A stretch of DNA of 64,000 bases from Candidatus Poribacteria bacterium (GCA_958295815.1 OY282374.1:2190856-2254855); one strand, 5' to 3'; positions 16,615 through 26,175 are shown, numbered from the stretch's first letter. Numbers and translations are program-made. The notes: generated by a model from the sequence alone, not told the origin.

Positions 16615-17025
16615 CTCGCAACATACCTTCCCGTTTGAAGGGAATTGAAACTCTTTCATTGCCCACATAAGCTCTAAGTATTCATTCTCGCAACATACCT
16701 TCCCGTTTGAAGGGAATTGAAACGCAGGAAGTCGGGGTTATGTATGTGGTCTTCTATGAGGCTCGCAACGTACCTTCCCCTTTGAAGGGAATTGAAACTT
16801 TAGTTCTACCCACTCATCCGTCTGCGGTTCAAGAACTCGCAACATACCTTCCCGTTTGAAGGGAATTGAAACAGAATGATCTCGGAGATGTATTCAATGA
16901 TGACCGTATTGCGGTCATCTTGCAACATACCTTCCCGTTTGAAGGGAATGAAACCCAATTCGGTAACTTTCGGTCGGTTGATTTCGGAGATCTTGCAAGA
17001 TACCTTCCCGTTTGAAGGGAATTGG
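16615..17025 (+). CRISPR. CRISPR array 2: 6 repeats of about 37 bp, 5 spacers
   Basis: The repeat begins CTCGCAACATACC and then shares with array 1 the whole 3' part (TTCCC...GGGAATTGAAAC). Repeats start at 16615, 16687, 16762, 16836, 16919 and 16992. Spacers are 35, 38, 37, 46 and 37 bp. Repeat 3 has two substitutions, repeat 5 lacks one T and starts CTTGC, and repeat 6 has lost GAAAC, marking the distal end. The leader is therefore on the left, as in array 1, and Cas6 encoded just upstream probably processes both. Confidence 0.97.
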
Positions 17026-17450
17026 AGTTGGCAGACAGCGGTCAGCAGTCGGCTGTCAGTTGAAGAGATTCTCTGTAGTATCCATTTTCTCATAACTGAT
17101 GGCTAATCTGTCTATGCCTTTGCGTTTGACAAAAATCTGGTAAGGACGTGACCGACTTAACTCACGTTCCTTCACATCCAGTCTCCCATGCTGCATCCTT
17201 CCAAACTTCCTGCAACACTATCTTAGACATTTAGAACAACCACAACTTGAATTAACGTGAGTTCGACATAAGATTGAAAGTTCAGATTTTTCTGATAAAC
17301 TGGCGTGTTTTGGTTGTTTTCCACTCTACCCAGCTTACAGTCAGACTGTTAGGGCACTCAGAGTGTGCCTACTACTTTTAATCGAACTCAGGTTGGATTA
17401 ATACAGATGACAAATAAATGCGTCTCAAGTAAAATAGAGTAGAACTTTTT
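17026..17450. repeat. intergenic region with dispersed repeat copy 2 (17404-17450)
   Basis: No gene is visible between array 2 and the PhyH-HEAT gene. The stretch just after the array (gttggcagacagcggtcag) resembles the one after array 1 (gcagttggcggtcag at 4769-4783). A copy of the AGATGACAAATAAA repeat occupies 17404-17450. Confidence 0.5.
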
Positions 17451-17520
17451 TATTTTCTTGTAGGAGGGATTTGTAATCCCGACCGCCGACCATTCTATTT
17501 CCACAATAGGGAGATTGATG

Positions 17521-19029
17521 ATGCAAGTGCAGGCACATTTGAGCGAAAGCCATAAACTGACCGACGCACAGATGCGTGACTTTATTGTGAATGGGTATCT
17601 CACGATAAAAACGGATCTGCCGCGTAGTATCCATGAGACCATCTATCGTAAGACACAGGAATATACAGCAAAAGAAGGGAATTTAGGCAACAACATCTAT
17701 CCGCGTGTGCCCGAATTACAAACTGTTTTTGAGGACCCCGTGGTGCGTGGCGCGTTCACGAGTATTTTAGGCGAGAATTACGCTATGCATTCGCATCGCC
17801 ACCCACATCAGAACCGTCCGCATAGTGATGGGCAGGGATTCCATAAGGATAGCTACTGGGGCTACCAGAAGGTGCGACACCACCGTCCACGCTGGGCAAT
17901 GGCGTTCTACTACCCTCAAGACTCGCCACTCGAAATCGGACCCTCTGCGGTCTTACCCGCAACCCAGTACTATGACACGCGTATCAGTAAGGATAACGAT
18001 GGTGAGTTAGCAGTCAGTGGTGAGGCTGGTACGATAACCGTAATCCACTTTGATCTCTGGCATCGTGCAATGGCAAACCTGACCGACAAAACTCGATACA
18101 TGATGAAGTTTCAGTTCATTCGCATGGACGCCCCGCAGGCACCAGAGTGGAACGTAATAGATCCGCACTGGAAGCTGGAAGACAACGATCCTGCAGCCCC
18201 TACGCATCAAGGCACGTGGCGGCACGTCTGGAATTGGATGGCAGGAGAATCCAACGGACATGCAACACAGCCCGTCAATGGGAATCTGACGAAGCACATC
18301 ACAGCGTTGAGCGATGATAACGGGTCTGTCCGTTCTCGCGCCGCTGATGACTTGGGTATGTTCGGTGAATCCAGCGCAGAGGCAATTCCACACCTCATCC
18401 AAGGCTTATGTGATATTTATGAACCTGTCCGTCTGAATGCCGCGTATGCACTCGGAGCGATCGGCGAACCCGCTGTCTCCCCACTGATTGAGACGCTCGG
18501 TGTTGAAGACCCAGTCATGCGACGGATGGCGGCATACGCATTGGCAGCGGTCGGTACCCCCGCGGTTCCTGCCTTGAGTGAGGCGTTACAACACACTGAG
18601 GATAGTGTTCGTGTTGAGGCTACTTATGCTTTAGCGCAAATAGGCGATGGGGCGGAACCTGCTATTCCCGCCTTGATGGAACGTACGAAAGATGAGAATG
18701 ATGAAGTTCGTCGTTATCTTGCGGAAGCCTTCGGCAGTCTCGGTCAAGCCGCAGCCCCTGCAGTTCCCGTTTTGTGTGATATGCTATCGAGTGATGATGA
18801 CGGGCAGGCACGCTTTGAAGCAGCGTTAGCGTTAGCACAGATTGGACCGCTGGCAAGCGACGCCGTTCCGGTTCTTGCGAGTGCATTCACAGATGAAAAC
18901 CGCTACGTCCGAGACAACGTTGTCCTTGCACTGAAGCACATTGATACACCCGAGGCGGAAGCGGCACTGTTTGATTATTTGCTCATGACGCGATGGTGTC
19001 CGATTACAAATCGTGAAAGCACGCATTAA
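17521..19029 (+). CDS. PhyH dioxygenase fused to HEAT repeats
   Basis: A protein of about 502 residues. Start is ATG at 17521 (or 17518), 7 bp after agggag. Residues 1-215 form a PhyH-type Fe(II)/2-oxoglutarate oxygenase: 'FHKDSYWGYQK' (H-x-D), the distal His in 'IHFDLWHRAMANL', and 'KTRYMMKFQF' with the likely 2-oxoglutarate Arg. After a linker rich in Trp and Pro come about six HEAT/PBS-lyase-type repeats (about 255-495) with the recurring 'A.AL..IG..A.PALI..L.D....VR..A' pattern. The repeats probably form a protein-binding solenoid, making this a scaffolded or substrate-recruiting oxygenase. No signal peptide is present, so it is cytoplasmic. The substrate is unknown. Confidence 0.9.
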   Translation: MQVQAHLSESHKLTDAQMRDFIVNGYLTIKTDLPRSIHETIYRKTQEYTAKEGNLGNNIYPRVPELQTVFEDPVVRGAFTSILGENYAMHSHRHPHQNRPHSDGQGFHKDSYWGYQKVRHHRPRWAMAFYYPQDSPLEIGPSAVLPATQYYDTRISKDNDGELAVSGEAGTITVIHFDLWHRAMANLTDKTRYMMKFQFIRMDAPQAPEWNVIDPHWKLEDNDPAAPTHQGTWRHVWNWMAGESNGHATQPVNGNLTKHITALSDDNGSVRSRAADDLGMFGESSAEAIPHLIQGLCDIYEPVRLNAAYALGAIGEPAVSPLIETLGVEDPVMRRMAAYALAAVGTPAVPALSEALQHTEDSVRVEATYALAQIGDGAEPAIPALMERTKDENDEVRRYLAEAFGSLGQAAAPAVPVLCDMLSSDDDGQARFEAALALAQIGPLASDAVPVLASAFTDENRYVRDNVVLALKHIDTPEAEAALFDYLLMTRWCPITNRESTH

Positions 19030-19137
19030 TGAACCTGTATATTCACTCACGATTTTTTCAACCAAGGTAGGTGGTGTTTGTAACCGCACCATAAATGTCA
19101 ATTTAGTAATTTTTCACGGTATTATGTAGTGGTGTCT

Positions 19138-19675
19138 CTATAGATGCCGCCCCTACGGGGCTTTTCCTTGTCTGACGTGCGTTTCTATACAGATACCGTC
19201 CCGCTGGGACTCAAGAGTATTCTGAGAGGAGTTTATATTTCTCGGCATTCATTTCTATACAGATACCGTCCCGCTGGGACTCAAGAGTATTCTGAGAAGC
19301 GTTTATATTTCTCGGCATTCATTCCTATACAGATACCGTCCCGCTGGGACTCAAGAAGTATTCTGAGAAGCGTTTATATTTCTCGGCATTCATTCCTATA
19401 CAGATACCGTCCCGCTGGGACTCAAGAAGTATTCTGAGAAGCGTTTATATTTCTCGGCATTCACTTCTATACAGATACCGTCCCGCTGGGACTCAAGAGT
19501 ATTCTGAGAAGCGTTTATATTTCTCGGCATTCATTTCTATACAGATACCGTCCCGCTGGGACTCAAGAGTATTCTGAGAAGCGTTTATATTTCTCGGCAT
19601 TCACTTCTATACAGATACCGTCCCGCTGGGACTCAAGAGGTATTCTGAGAAGCGTTTATATTTCTCGGAATTCAC
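19138..19675. repeat. tandem array of seven 70-bp hairpin units plus one divergent unit
   Basis: Seven near-identical 70-71-bp units occupy about 19183-19675. Each carries GTCCC-GCT-GGGAC, then GAGAA...TTCTC flanking GCGTTTATAT. They differ by a few bases (CATTTC/CACTTC/CATTCC, one or two A/G after TCAAGA). Upstream, a divergent unit has GCCCC-TA-CGGGGC in the same place, so pairing is kept though sequence changes. The array sits between the PhyH-HEAT gene and the next hydrolase. An open frame running through it (19144-19437) follows the repeat period and is not a gene. Confidence 0.9.
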
Positions 19676-19764
19676 TCCCAACGAATTGCCTGCGTGCATT
19701 TGATGTGATTCTCGACTGTTAAATTACACCTATAGTTCGGTTTCTAACCGCACAGGATATCATT

Positions 19765-20916
19765 ATGAACTATGACCTAATCATTAAAAACGGAACCGTA
19801 ATCGATCCGGCGCAAGTCATCCATGCCCGCAAAGATGTAGCATTCGCCAACGGACGTGTCTCTGCAGTCAGCGATGAAATCCCAACATCTGATGCGAGAG
19901 AAGTCTTGGATGCGGAGGGATGTTTCGTCACGCCTGGTCTCATCGACTTACACGTCCACGTCTTCTACGGTGTAAGTCACTTTGGAATTGAGCCGGATCC
20001 GACTTGTTTGGCACGCGGTGCGACGACAGTTGTTGATGCGGGTTCGGCAGGCGCGGATACATTTCCTGGGTTCCGTAAATACGTTATTGACGTCAGTGAC
20101 ACACGTATCCTCGCGCAATTGAATATCTCTTCGCAAGGCATGCTCACGCAGGAGATTGGAGAGTTGGAAAACCCTGACTACGCAGATGTTGGGAAGGCGT
20201 GTCAGATGATTGAACAACATCGCGACATCATTTTAGGGGTCAAAGTCCGCTTGACGCGAGAGAGTATCGTCGGTGAAAGGGCGAAAATGATACCGTTGCA
20301 CAGAGCACGCGAAGCTGCTGATGCTGCTGGGTTACCGCTAATGGTTCATCCGCAAGATGCTTGGTGTGAGTCTATTGATGATATACTGGCACTGATGGGT
20401 GAACGCGATATTCTGACCCACTGTTTCCATGATATGGAATGCGGTATCTTGGATGAGAACGATAGGATACGAGATTCTGTCCATGCAGCGATTGAACGCG
20501 GTGTTATCTTTGATGTCGGACACGGTGCGGGTTCTTTCAGTTGGGATGTTGTTCAGAAAGCGATGGCGCAAGGCGTTGAACCGACAACGATTTCGTCCGA
20601 CCTGCACATCTATAACATTGATGGTCCCGTCTACGATCTCGTGAATGTCGTCAACAAATTCCTGCATCTCGGTATGTCGCTTGACGATGCACTTGCGAAG
20701 GTCACGAGTATCCCTGCGGAAACCATATTGATGCCGGGCGAAATTGGGACGTTAGCCGTTGACGCTTGGGGCGATGCGGTAATTTTTGAACTGCGAGAGG
20801 GTGAATTCCAACTCATAGATGCCAACGGTCAAGCCAGAACAGGCAAACAGAAACTGGAGCCCGTCGTCGTTGTCAAAGGTGGGCAGGTATACCGCCAACG
20901 GCATACACACCATTAA
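19765..20916 (+). CDS. amidohydrolase/deacetylase family metallohydrolase (dihydroorotase-like)
   Basis: A 383-residue cytoplasmic enzyme of the amidohydrolase superfamily. It has 'YDLIIKNGTVIDP' at the start, then the metal motif 'GLIDLHVHVF' (HxH, about 63-72), 'GVKVRLTRESI' (with the Lys position that is often carboxylated), 'LMVHPQDA', 'LTHCFHDMEC' and 'ISSDLHI' (the catalytic Asp). This set matches the dihydroorotase-like deacetylase group (COG3964-type). The substrate is probably a cyclic amide or N-acyl amino compound. It stands alone and converges with the membrane protein gene 6 bp downstream. Confidence 0.9.
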   Translation: MNYDLIIKNGTVIDPAQVIHARKDVAFANGRVSAVSDEIPTSDAREVLDAEGCFVTPGLIDLHVHVFYGVSHFGIEPDPTCLARGATTVVDAGSAGADTFPGFRKYVIDVSDTRILAQLNISSQGMLTQEIGELENPDYADVGKACQMIEQHRDIILGVKVRLTRESIVGERAKMIPLHRAREAADAAGLPLMVHPQDAWCESIDDILALMGERDILTHCFHDMECGILDENDRIRDSVHAAIERGVIFDVGHGAGSFSWDVVQKAMAQGVEPTTISSDLHIYNIDGPVYDLVNVVNKFLHLGMSLDDALAKVTSIPAETILMPGEIGTLAVDAWGDAVIFELREGEFQLIDANGQARTGKQKLEPVVVVKGGQVYRQRHTHH

Positions 20917-20922
20917 GTCATT

Positions 20923-22527
20923 TTATGGATGTTGTTCTCCAGTCTTCGGTTTATCCTTTGGAGCGTTAGAATCTGCTCCAAAGCGGATATGCAGTGACGC
21001 ACCCGGCGCATGTGCTTGCCCGAAGAGTGCGTGCTTGACAACCCAGAAAATAGCGGTCGTACCTACCAGCGTGACAATACCCCAGATGGATGTCTTCAAT
21101 ATCCAATCGTTGAACACAAAGACACTGCCTGTCTGTTTCGGAACCAGTTGCGGACCGAGTACTATCAGCACAGTACAAATAATCCCGTTGAGCGTGATGA
21201 CACCTTCTGTCACGAGACGGTGTGGACTGAAACCGACCAAGGCGCGTTCAAAATTGAAGATAATCATCCACCATAGCAGCACGAGGTAGAGGAGTTGACC
21301 TTTCCCTAACCAACTTGCGGGGATAAAGGCGATCGGTTCTTGGAAATGCACTGACAGGAGCCAGACACAGGCGATACCGATACCGATGTAAAAAAGTTCA
21401 AACCACCCGATCCATCCGCGTGAATGTCGGAACCACCCGACGACAGGCAGACCGAAAAATCGTTCCGGCAAGCCTTCGACCAAATCCACCCAGGTTCCTG
21501 CTGCCTTCCGATAATTGACATAAGTCAAGCCTATAAGTACGCAAAATACAGTGAATATCTCCATCCAGTGTGGAAAATTCGTGTCGACTTCCAAGACAGG
21601 TGACCGGTTAAGCATGAAGCCGAACGTCACCGCAATCCCAAGTCCGAAGAGGAATCCCTGTGTCTGCTCCATGACACTATGCCAGTTCGTTTGGAGTCCT
21701 GTTCGGAGATAAATAAGTTTCAGAAGTTGTCCAAATGAAAACGCAACCCCACCAGCAAATCCTGTCATCAAGGTCGCGAATGCTACACCGCTGAGATCGT
21801 AACGCGAACAGTAACCTAAAATCCCGATAACCATACCGACACAACCTGCCCAGTTATCGCCGCGGGGTGGTGTCATACGGAGTCGACAAACGTTTACGAG
21901 CAACAAAAACCCGACGAACCAGCTGATGCCCATATACAGGACGAGGTTCGTGCCCATGTCCAGACCCCCACGGAAGAGAGCGACGATGAGTGCGGCTACT
22001 ATCGCCACCAATGCAGCGACCCAATCCGTGTCATACCAATAGAGTGGACTTTCGTGGCGTTGCATCCGTTTTGGTGCCAGAACGAAATCAATGATTACTG
22101 CTTGGAGCGACCAACCGATAAATACAGCAGCAATAGGCACGAAAAATAGAGAGAGTTGTTCATGTGTCAGAAATGCTGGCAGCGCGGTTCCAGCACCACC
22201 AAGGGCTGCCCACAAGAAACCGATAGCGAATAGGTTTGCGAATCCGTAAAACACGGTCAGTGATTGTGATGAATGGCTGTACCCTACAACCATCATATAA
22301 GACATACTTCCACCGAAGGACCAACCGATCGCACCGAACAACGCGAAGTAGTGGACATGCCGCCACCAATCCTCGCGTCCGGAGAGCAGGACAATAGCCA
22401 TCGCGGCGAGCGCACCGGGAAGTGCCGCACCGTATTCATGTCCGAAGTTGCCTCGTATTCCCCACCCAACACAGATAGACAAACCACACAAAATCACCAT
22501 TTCCCACGGAATAATTGCCATGTCCAT
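20923..22527 (-). CDS. polytopic membrane protein of unknown function
   Basis: About 534 residues with roughly 14 predicted hydrophobic helices spread over the whole length and a polar, Lys/Pro-rich C-terminal tail ('NAPKDKPKTGEQHP'). The ATG at 22527 is chosen over 22545 because 'ggaggttatat' lies just before it. The N-terminal 'ILCGLSICVGWGIRGNFGHEYGA' and repeated Gly-rich helices recall proteins annotated only as hypothetical membrane proteins in Planctomycetes and Poribacteria. No transporter motif is recognised. It is convergent with the dihydroorotase-like gene. Confidence 0.75.
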   Translation of the reverse strand: MDMAIIPWEMVILCGLSICVGWGIRGNFGHEYGAALPGALAAMAIVLLSGREDWWRHVHYFALFGAIGWSFGGSMSYMMVVGYSHSSQSLTVFYGFANLFAIGFLWAALGGAGTALPAFLTHEQLSLFFVPIAAVFIGWSLQAVIIDFVLAPKRMQRHESPLYWYDTDWVAALVAIVAALIVALFRGGLDMGTNLVLYMGISWFVGFLLLVNVCRLRMTPPRGDNWAGCVGMVIGILGYCSRYDLSGVAFATLMTGFAGGVAFSFGQLLKLIYLRTGLQTNWHSVMEQTQGFLFGLGIAVTFGFMLNRSPVLEVDTNFPHWMEIFTVFCVLIGLTYVNYRKAAGTWVDLVEGLPERFFGLPVVGWFRHSRGWIGWFELFYIGIGIACVWLLSVHFQEPIAFIPASWLGKGQLLYLVLLWWMIIFNFERALVGFSPHRLVTEGVITLNGIICTVLIVLGPQLVPKQTGSVFVFNDWILKTSIWGIVTLVGTTAIFWVVKHALFGQAHAPGASLHIRFGADSNAPKDKPKTGEQHP

Positions 22528-22825
22528 ATATATAACCTCCGTCATGCCGATAATTATGTTGTTTTATTATGTAGGCTTTCGGATTTATTGTCAACTGCCT
22601 TCCACACTTGCCTAGGGCAATTTAGTTTTAAGAGAAAAATTTACTTATGTTAACCATCAATAGATGCCTGAACTTCTTCGGGTACATCGGTTTGCCTTGA
22701 ACAAGAATATAATACAAGGAATGGATTAAGTCTCTGAATAGACCGAATTTTTCTCACACGCGGAAACCAAATTTGTCTTTCCATACATTTTTTGTAAACC
22801 TTATATCATTTTTTGGGTTGCTAAT

Positions 22826-22854
22826 TTGACTTCTGGTTCAAAAGACGTTATAAT
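22826..22854 (+). promoter_or_regulatory. sigma-70-like promoter upstream of secreted dockerin protein
   Basis: TTGACT (22826-22831), exactly 17 bp, TATAAT (22849-22854). It lies 156 bp before the ATG at 23011. The remaining intergenic bases (22528-23010) are AT-rich with no gene. Confidence 0.7.
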
Positions 22855-23010
22855 ATAATCATAGTGGTGCATATACATTATTTTAAAATATGTCATAAAT
22901 ATTAATTTGCTATGATCTAATTTGGTTAATCTCATTTTCAGTTTGCAAGTAACGTTGTTTTCTTGCTTATTATCTACATAAAATCCATCATATTTTTTAA
23001 GGAATTCATC

Positions 23011-24699
23011 ATGATAAAAAGAACTGTTTCTTCCAAGACCTTCGCATTCATACTCGCTATAGGACTCTTCGTAATTGGCATAACCAACATTGGTAATACG
23101 GATGCAGAATTCTTCGGAGTCGGGAGTACCGATACACGTTCAGTAGATGAAAACGCTGCTGTGGACACAAATGTCGGTTCTGCCTTTGCGTTAAAGAATC
23201 TCTGTTTTGATCCAATAAGGTTCAAATTTCCGGATCATAAGGATAAATTCAAATATGTCGTCAGTGAGGATGAAGCTCAGATTAACTACAGTGTTCAGAT
23301 AAAAACTAAAGTAAGCCTTGATTACGAAACACAGAGCAGCTACACGGTAACGCTTATAGTTGAATATTATGACCACTTATTCCGCAGTTGGCTTGAAGAT
23401 GACAGGGTCACAGTCACCATCAATGTCAATGATGTGGATGAGGGAAATACAGGTACGGCAGAAGTTTCGACTGCGGATGCTTTACCCACCGTTACCAGTG
23501 AGGAACGCGAGCGTATCATTTCTTTGCTTAGACTCGATTCTATTATCTTCAATGAACTTTTCAATACATCCAACGATACACACGATTGGGTAGAATTGCG
23601 AAACGTTGACAACATAGATGTAGATCTCAGTGGATGGCGACTCTTTGTCACTACAAGCGAGATGATTGATAGTTTTGAGTTTCCTGCAGGGACCGTGCTG
23701 CCTGCTGGGGAGTTGCTCTTGCTCCTGAATACCGACCCAAATGCCCCTGACATGCCATTGGAAGCGTCTGAGGAGCCTTCATACCACTATCTCGTAGATG
23801 CGACATTTGCTTTACCGCAGGAAGATTTCATGTTGCTGCTTCGGAGTCCATCTGCTTGGGAAGATAGCGCAGGCAGTTACCTCTTTGGACAACCGAAGTC
23901 TCCGATGACAGTAGATTTCACTTTAGATACAGCATGGTTTCGCACCAAGTCAACTGCTCTCGGACATCAAGTTGATGCGTGGATTGAGAGTGGATATAAT
24001 AACGGTCTCGGTTACGACGAAAACGCGTCAGACACCATAAGCCTCGGCACTCCTGGATACCCGCATCGGGTGCGTACAGGAGATGTGAATAGTGATGGCA
24101 TCGTCAACATTTTGGATCTCGTCTTGGTTGCCTCACAGGGAGGTCAGACCGGCATCTCAACTGCTGATGTAAATGGTGATGGTATGGTTAATATGCGAGA
24201 CTTATATGCAATTGCCAGCAGATTCGGGGATATTGCTGCTGCGCCTTCTGCTGAAGCACTAACGTCAGCACAGGTGGAACAGTGGTTGAAACTTGCTAAG
24301 CAACATGTTTCCACACGACCAATCCAAACGTCTTCGTTGGAGCATGAATTCTCTTATGAACGTGGCATACAGGTGCTGGAAGCCCTTTTGGGAAGACTGA
24401 GACCGAGTACAACGGTGCTGTTGGCAAATTATCCGAATCCATTCAATCCGGAGACATGGATACCGTATCAATTGGCGAAAGCAAGCGACGTGAAAATTAC
24501 AATTTACGATGGACGTGGTACTTTGGTGCGTCAGTTTAATCTCGGGCATCAGCCTGTGGGGTTGTATCAGAGTCGTAGCCGTGCGATATATTGGGATGGC
24601 ACTAATGAATTAGGAGAATCTGTTGCGAGTGGCATTTATTTTTATACGCTCATAACTGAAGATTTCTCTGCGACGCGTAAGATGCTAATCCTCAAGTAA
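23011..24699 (+). CDS. secreted lamin-tail/dockerin protein with C-terminal sorting-type domain
   Basis: A 562-residue exported protein; ATG at 23011 after 'aagga' is preferred to the upstream start. Segments: signal peptide (about 1-30, 'TFAFILAIGLFVIGITN'); a cadherin-like region with 'SVDENAAVDTNVG' and 'VTVTINVNDVDEG'; a lamin-tail domain (about 185-340, 'IIFNELFNTSNDTHDWVELRN' onward); two dockerin-like calcium loops (GDVNSDGIVNILDLVLVAS and DVNGDGMVNMRDLYAIAS); and a FlgD/T9SS-type C-terminal domain ('LLANYPNPFNPETWIPYQL ... SGIYFYTL'). It is probably a surface or exported protein bound through calcium-dependent modules. It is the intact member of a tandem pair. Confidence 0.88.
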   Translation: MIKRTVSSKTFAFILAIGLFVIGITNIGNTDAEFFGVGSTDTRSVDENAAVDTNVGSAFALKNLCFDPIRFKFPDHKDKFKYVVSEDEAQINYSVQIKTKVSLDYETQSSYTVTLIVEYYDHLFRSWLEDDRVTVTINVNDVDEGNTGTAEVSTADALPTVTSEERERIISLLRLDSIIFNELFNTSNDTHDWVELRNVDNIDVDLSGWRLFVTTSEMIDSFEFPAGTVLPAGELLLLLNTDPNAPDMPLEASEEPSYHYLVDATFALPQEDFMLLLRSPSAWEDSAGSYLFGQPKSPMTVDFTLDTAWFRTKSTALGHQVDAWIESGYNNGLGYDENASDTISLGTPGYPHRVRTGDVNSDGIVNILDLVLVASQGGQTGISTADVNGDGMVNMRDLYAIASRFGDIAAAPSAEALTSAQVEQWLKLAKQHVSTRPIQTSSLEHEFSYERGIQVLEALLGRLRPSTTVLLANYPNPFNPETWIPYQLAKASDVKITIYDGRGTLVRQFNLGHQPVGLYQSRSRAIYWDGTNELGESVASGIYFYTLITEDFSATRKMLILK

Positions 24700-24912
24700 G
24701 TGTTGGCTCATACCAAACGAGTTGAATCATAAGGACGGTGTCTTGCATCCGTCCTTATATTTCGCTCATATAGTCATTATGAATCATAAATTTTAAAATA
24801 TGATTTAAATTAATCCATTATTATTATAGATTTTGGCACACTTTCGTTTGCAAGTAAGGTTGTTTTCTTGCCATTATCTACGCAAAACCATCATATTTAT
24901 AAGGGATACATC

Positions 24913-26175
24913 ATGATAAAAAGAACTGTTTTTTCCAAGACGCTTGCATTAATACTTACAGTGGGATTCTTCGTAATTGGCGTACCCAACATTGGTGATA
25001 CGTTGCCATCTTTCAGCGATGTGGGAGACACCGCTACACGATCGATAGATGAAAACGTTGCGCCAGGCGCAAACGTCGGTGCTCCATTCACAGTAGATGA
25101 TGACGGTTATAATATCATCAGATTTGAATTTCCGGATTATAACAATAAGTTCGAGTATATTGTCGGTAATAATAATAGTTTTGTTCAGATAAAAAATAAA
25201 GTAAGACTTAATTACGAAGCAGAAAACACCTATACAGTAAGGCTTATAATGAAAATTTTCGATGGCAGCCTACAAGGCGATGGGACTTATTTTGGTGCGG
25301 CTGACAGCGTCACCGTTACTATCAATGTCAATGATGTAGTTGAGCGACCCACTCTACCATTCCCTTCTACTGCGGACGCTTTGCCAAGTTTTACCAGTGA
25401 AGAACGCGAGCGTATCACTTCCTTGCTTACACTTGATAGTATCATCTTCAATGAACTCTTCAATGCATCCAACGATTCACACGACTGGGTAGAGTTGCGG
25501 AACGTCAGAAACGCGGATGTAGATCTCAGTGGATGGCGCTTGATTGTCGCTACAGATGAGATGACCGAAAGTTTTGAGTTTCCTATAGGAGCAGTGCTGC
25601 CTGCTGGGGAGTTGCTCTTGTTCCTGAATACCGATCCAAATGATCCTGGGATGCCGTTGGCAACATCTGAGGAGCCTTCATATCACTATCTCGTAAATGC
25701 GACATTCGCTTTACCGCAGGAAGATTTCATGTTGCTGCTACGGAGTCCGTCTGCTTGGGAAGACAATGCTGGTAGTTATCTATTTGGGCAAGAGAAGTCT
25801 CCGATGACAGTAGACTTCACTTTAGATACGGTATGGTTCCGTGCTAAATCAACAGTCCTCGGACATGAAGTTGATGCGTGGGTTGAGAGTGGATACCACG
25901 GGGGACTCGGTTATGATAGCGATGCATCGGAAGGCATCAGTCTCGGCACACCCGGTTACCCGCATGAGACGCTCGTGGGGGATGTGAATAGCGATGGTGT
26001 CGTCAACATTCTGGACCTCGTCTTGGTTGCCTCACAGATGGGGGACTCCGGCGAAACAACTGCTGACATAAATGGAGATGGTGCCGTTAATATCCAAGAC
26101 TTAGTTCTTGTTGCCAATGGACTGAGAAATATAGCTGCTGCGGATTCCGCTGAAGCACTGACGGCATCAGAGTAA
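24913..26175 (+). CDS. secreted lamin-tail/dockerin protein lacking the sorting domain
   Basis: A 420-residue paralog of the preceding gene, duplicated together with about 60 bp of upstream sequence (tgcaagtaaggttgttttcttg ... catcatgataaaaagaactg). It keeps signal peptide, cadherin-like region, lamin-tail domain and two dockerin loops ('GDVNSDGVVNILDLVLVAS', 'DINGDGAVNIQDLVLVANG'). It then stops right after 'SAEALTASE', at the point where the paralog continues into its sorting-type domain. So it should be secreted but anchored differently, or not at all. The start at 24913 matches the paralog start. Confidence 0.87.
   Translation: MIKRTVFSKTLALILTVGFFVIGVPNIGDTLPSFSDVGDTATRSIDENVAPGANVGAPFTVDDDGYNIIRFEFPDYNNKFEYIVGNNNSFVQIKNKVRLNYEAENTYTVRLIMKIFDGSLQGDGTYFGAADSVTVTINVNDVVERPTLPFPSTADALPSFTSEERERITSLLTLDSIIFNELFNASNDSHDWVELRNVRNADVDLSGWRLIVATDEMTESFEFPIGAVLPAGELLLFLNTDPNDPGMPLATSEEPSYHYLVNATFALPQEDFMLLLRSPSAWEDNAGSYLFGQEKSPMTVDFTLDTVWFRAKSTVLGHEVDAWVESGYHGGLGYDSDASEGISLGTPGYPHETLVGDVNSDGVVNILDLVLVASQMGDSGETTADINGDGAVNIQDLVLVANGLRNIAAADSAEALTASE

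Noticed and set aside
15809..17520. Hidden cas1, cas2 or reverse-transcriptase genes near the arrays
   Set aside because: I read the gaps on both strands; none holds a frame of adequate length or motif.
19144..19437. 97-codon open frame through the tandem repeat
   Set aside because: Its amino acids repeat with the 70-bp unit in changing frames, it has no ribosome site, and the DNA shows hairpins rather than coding bias.
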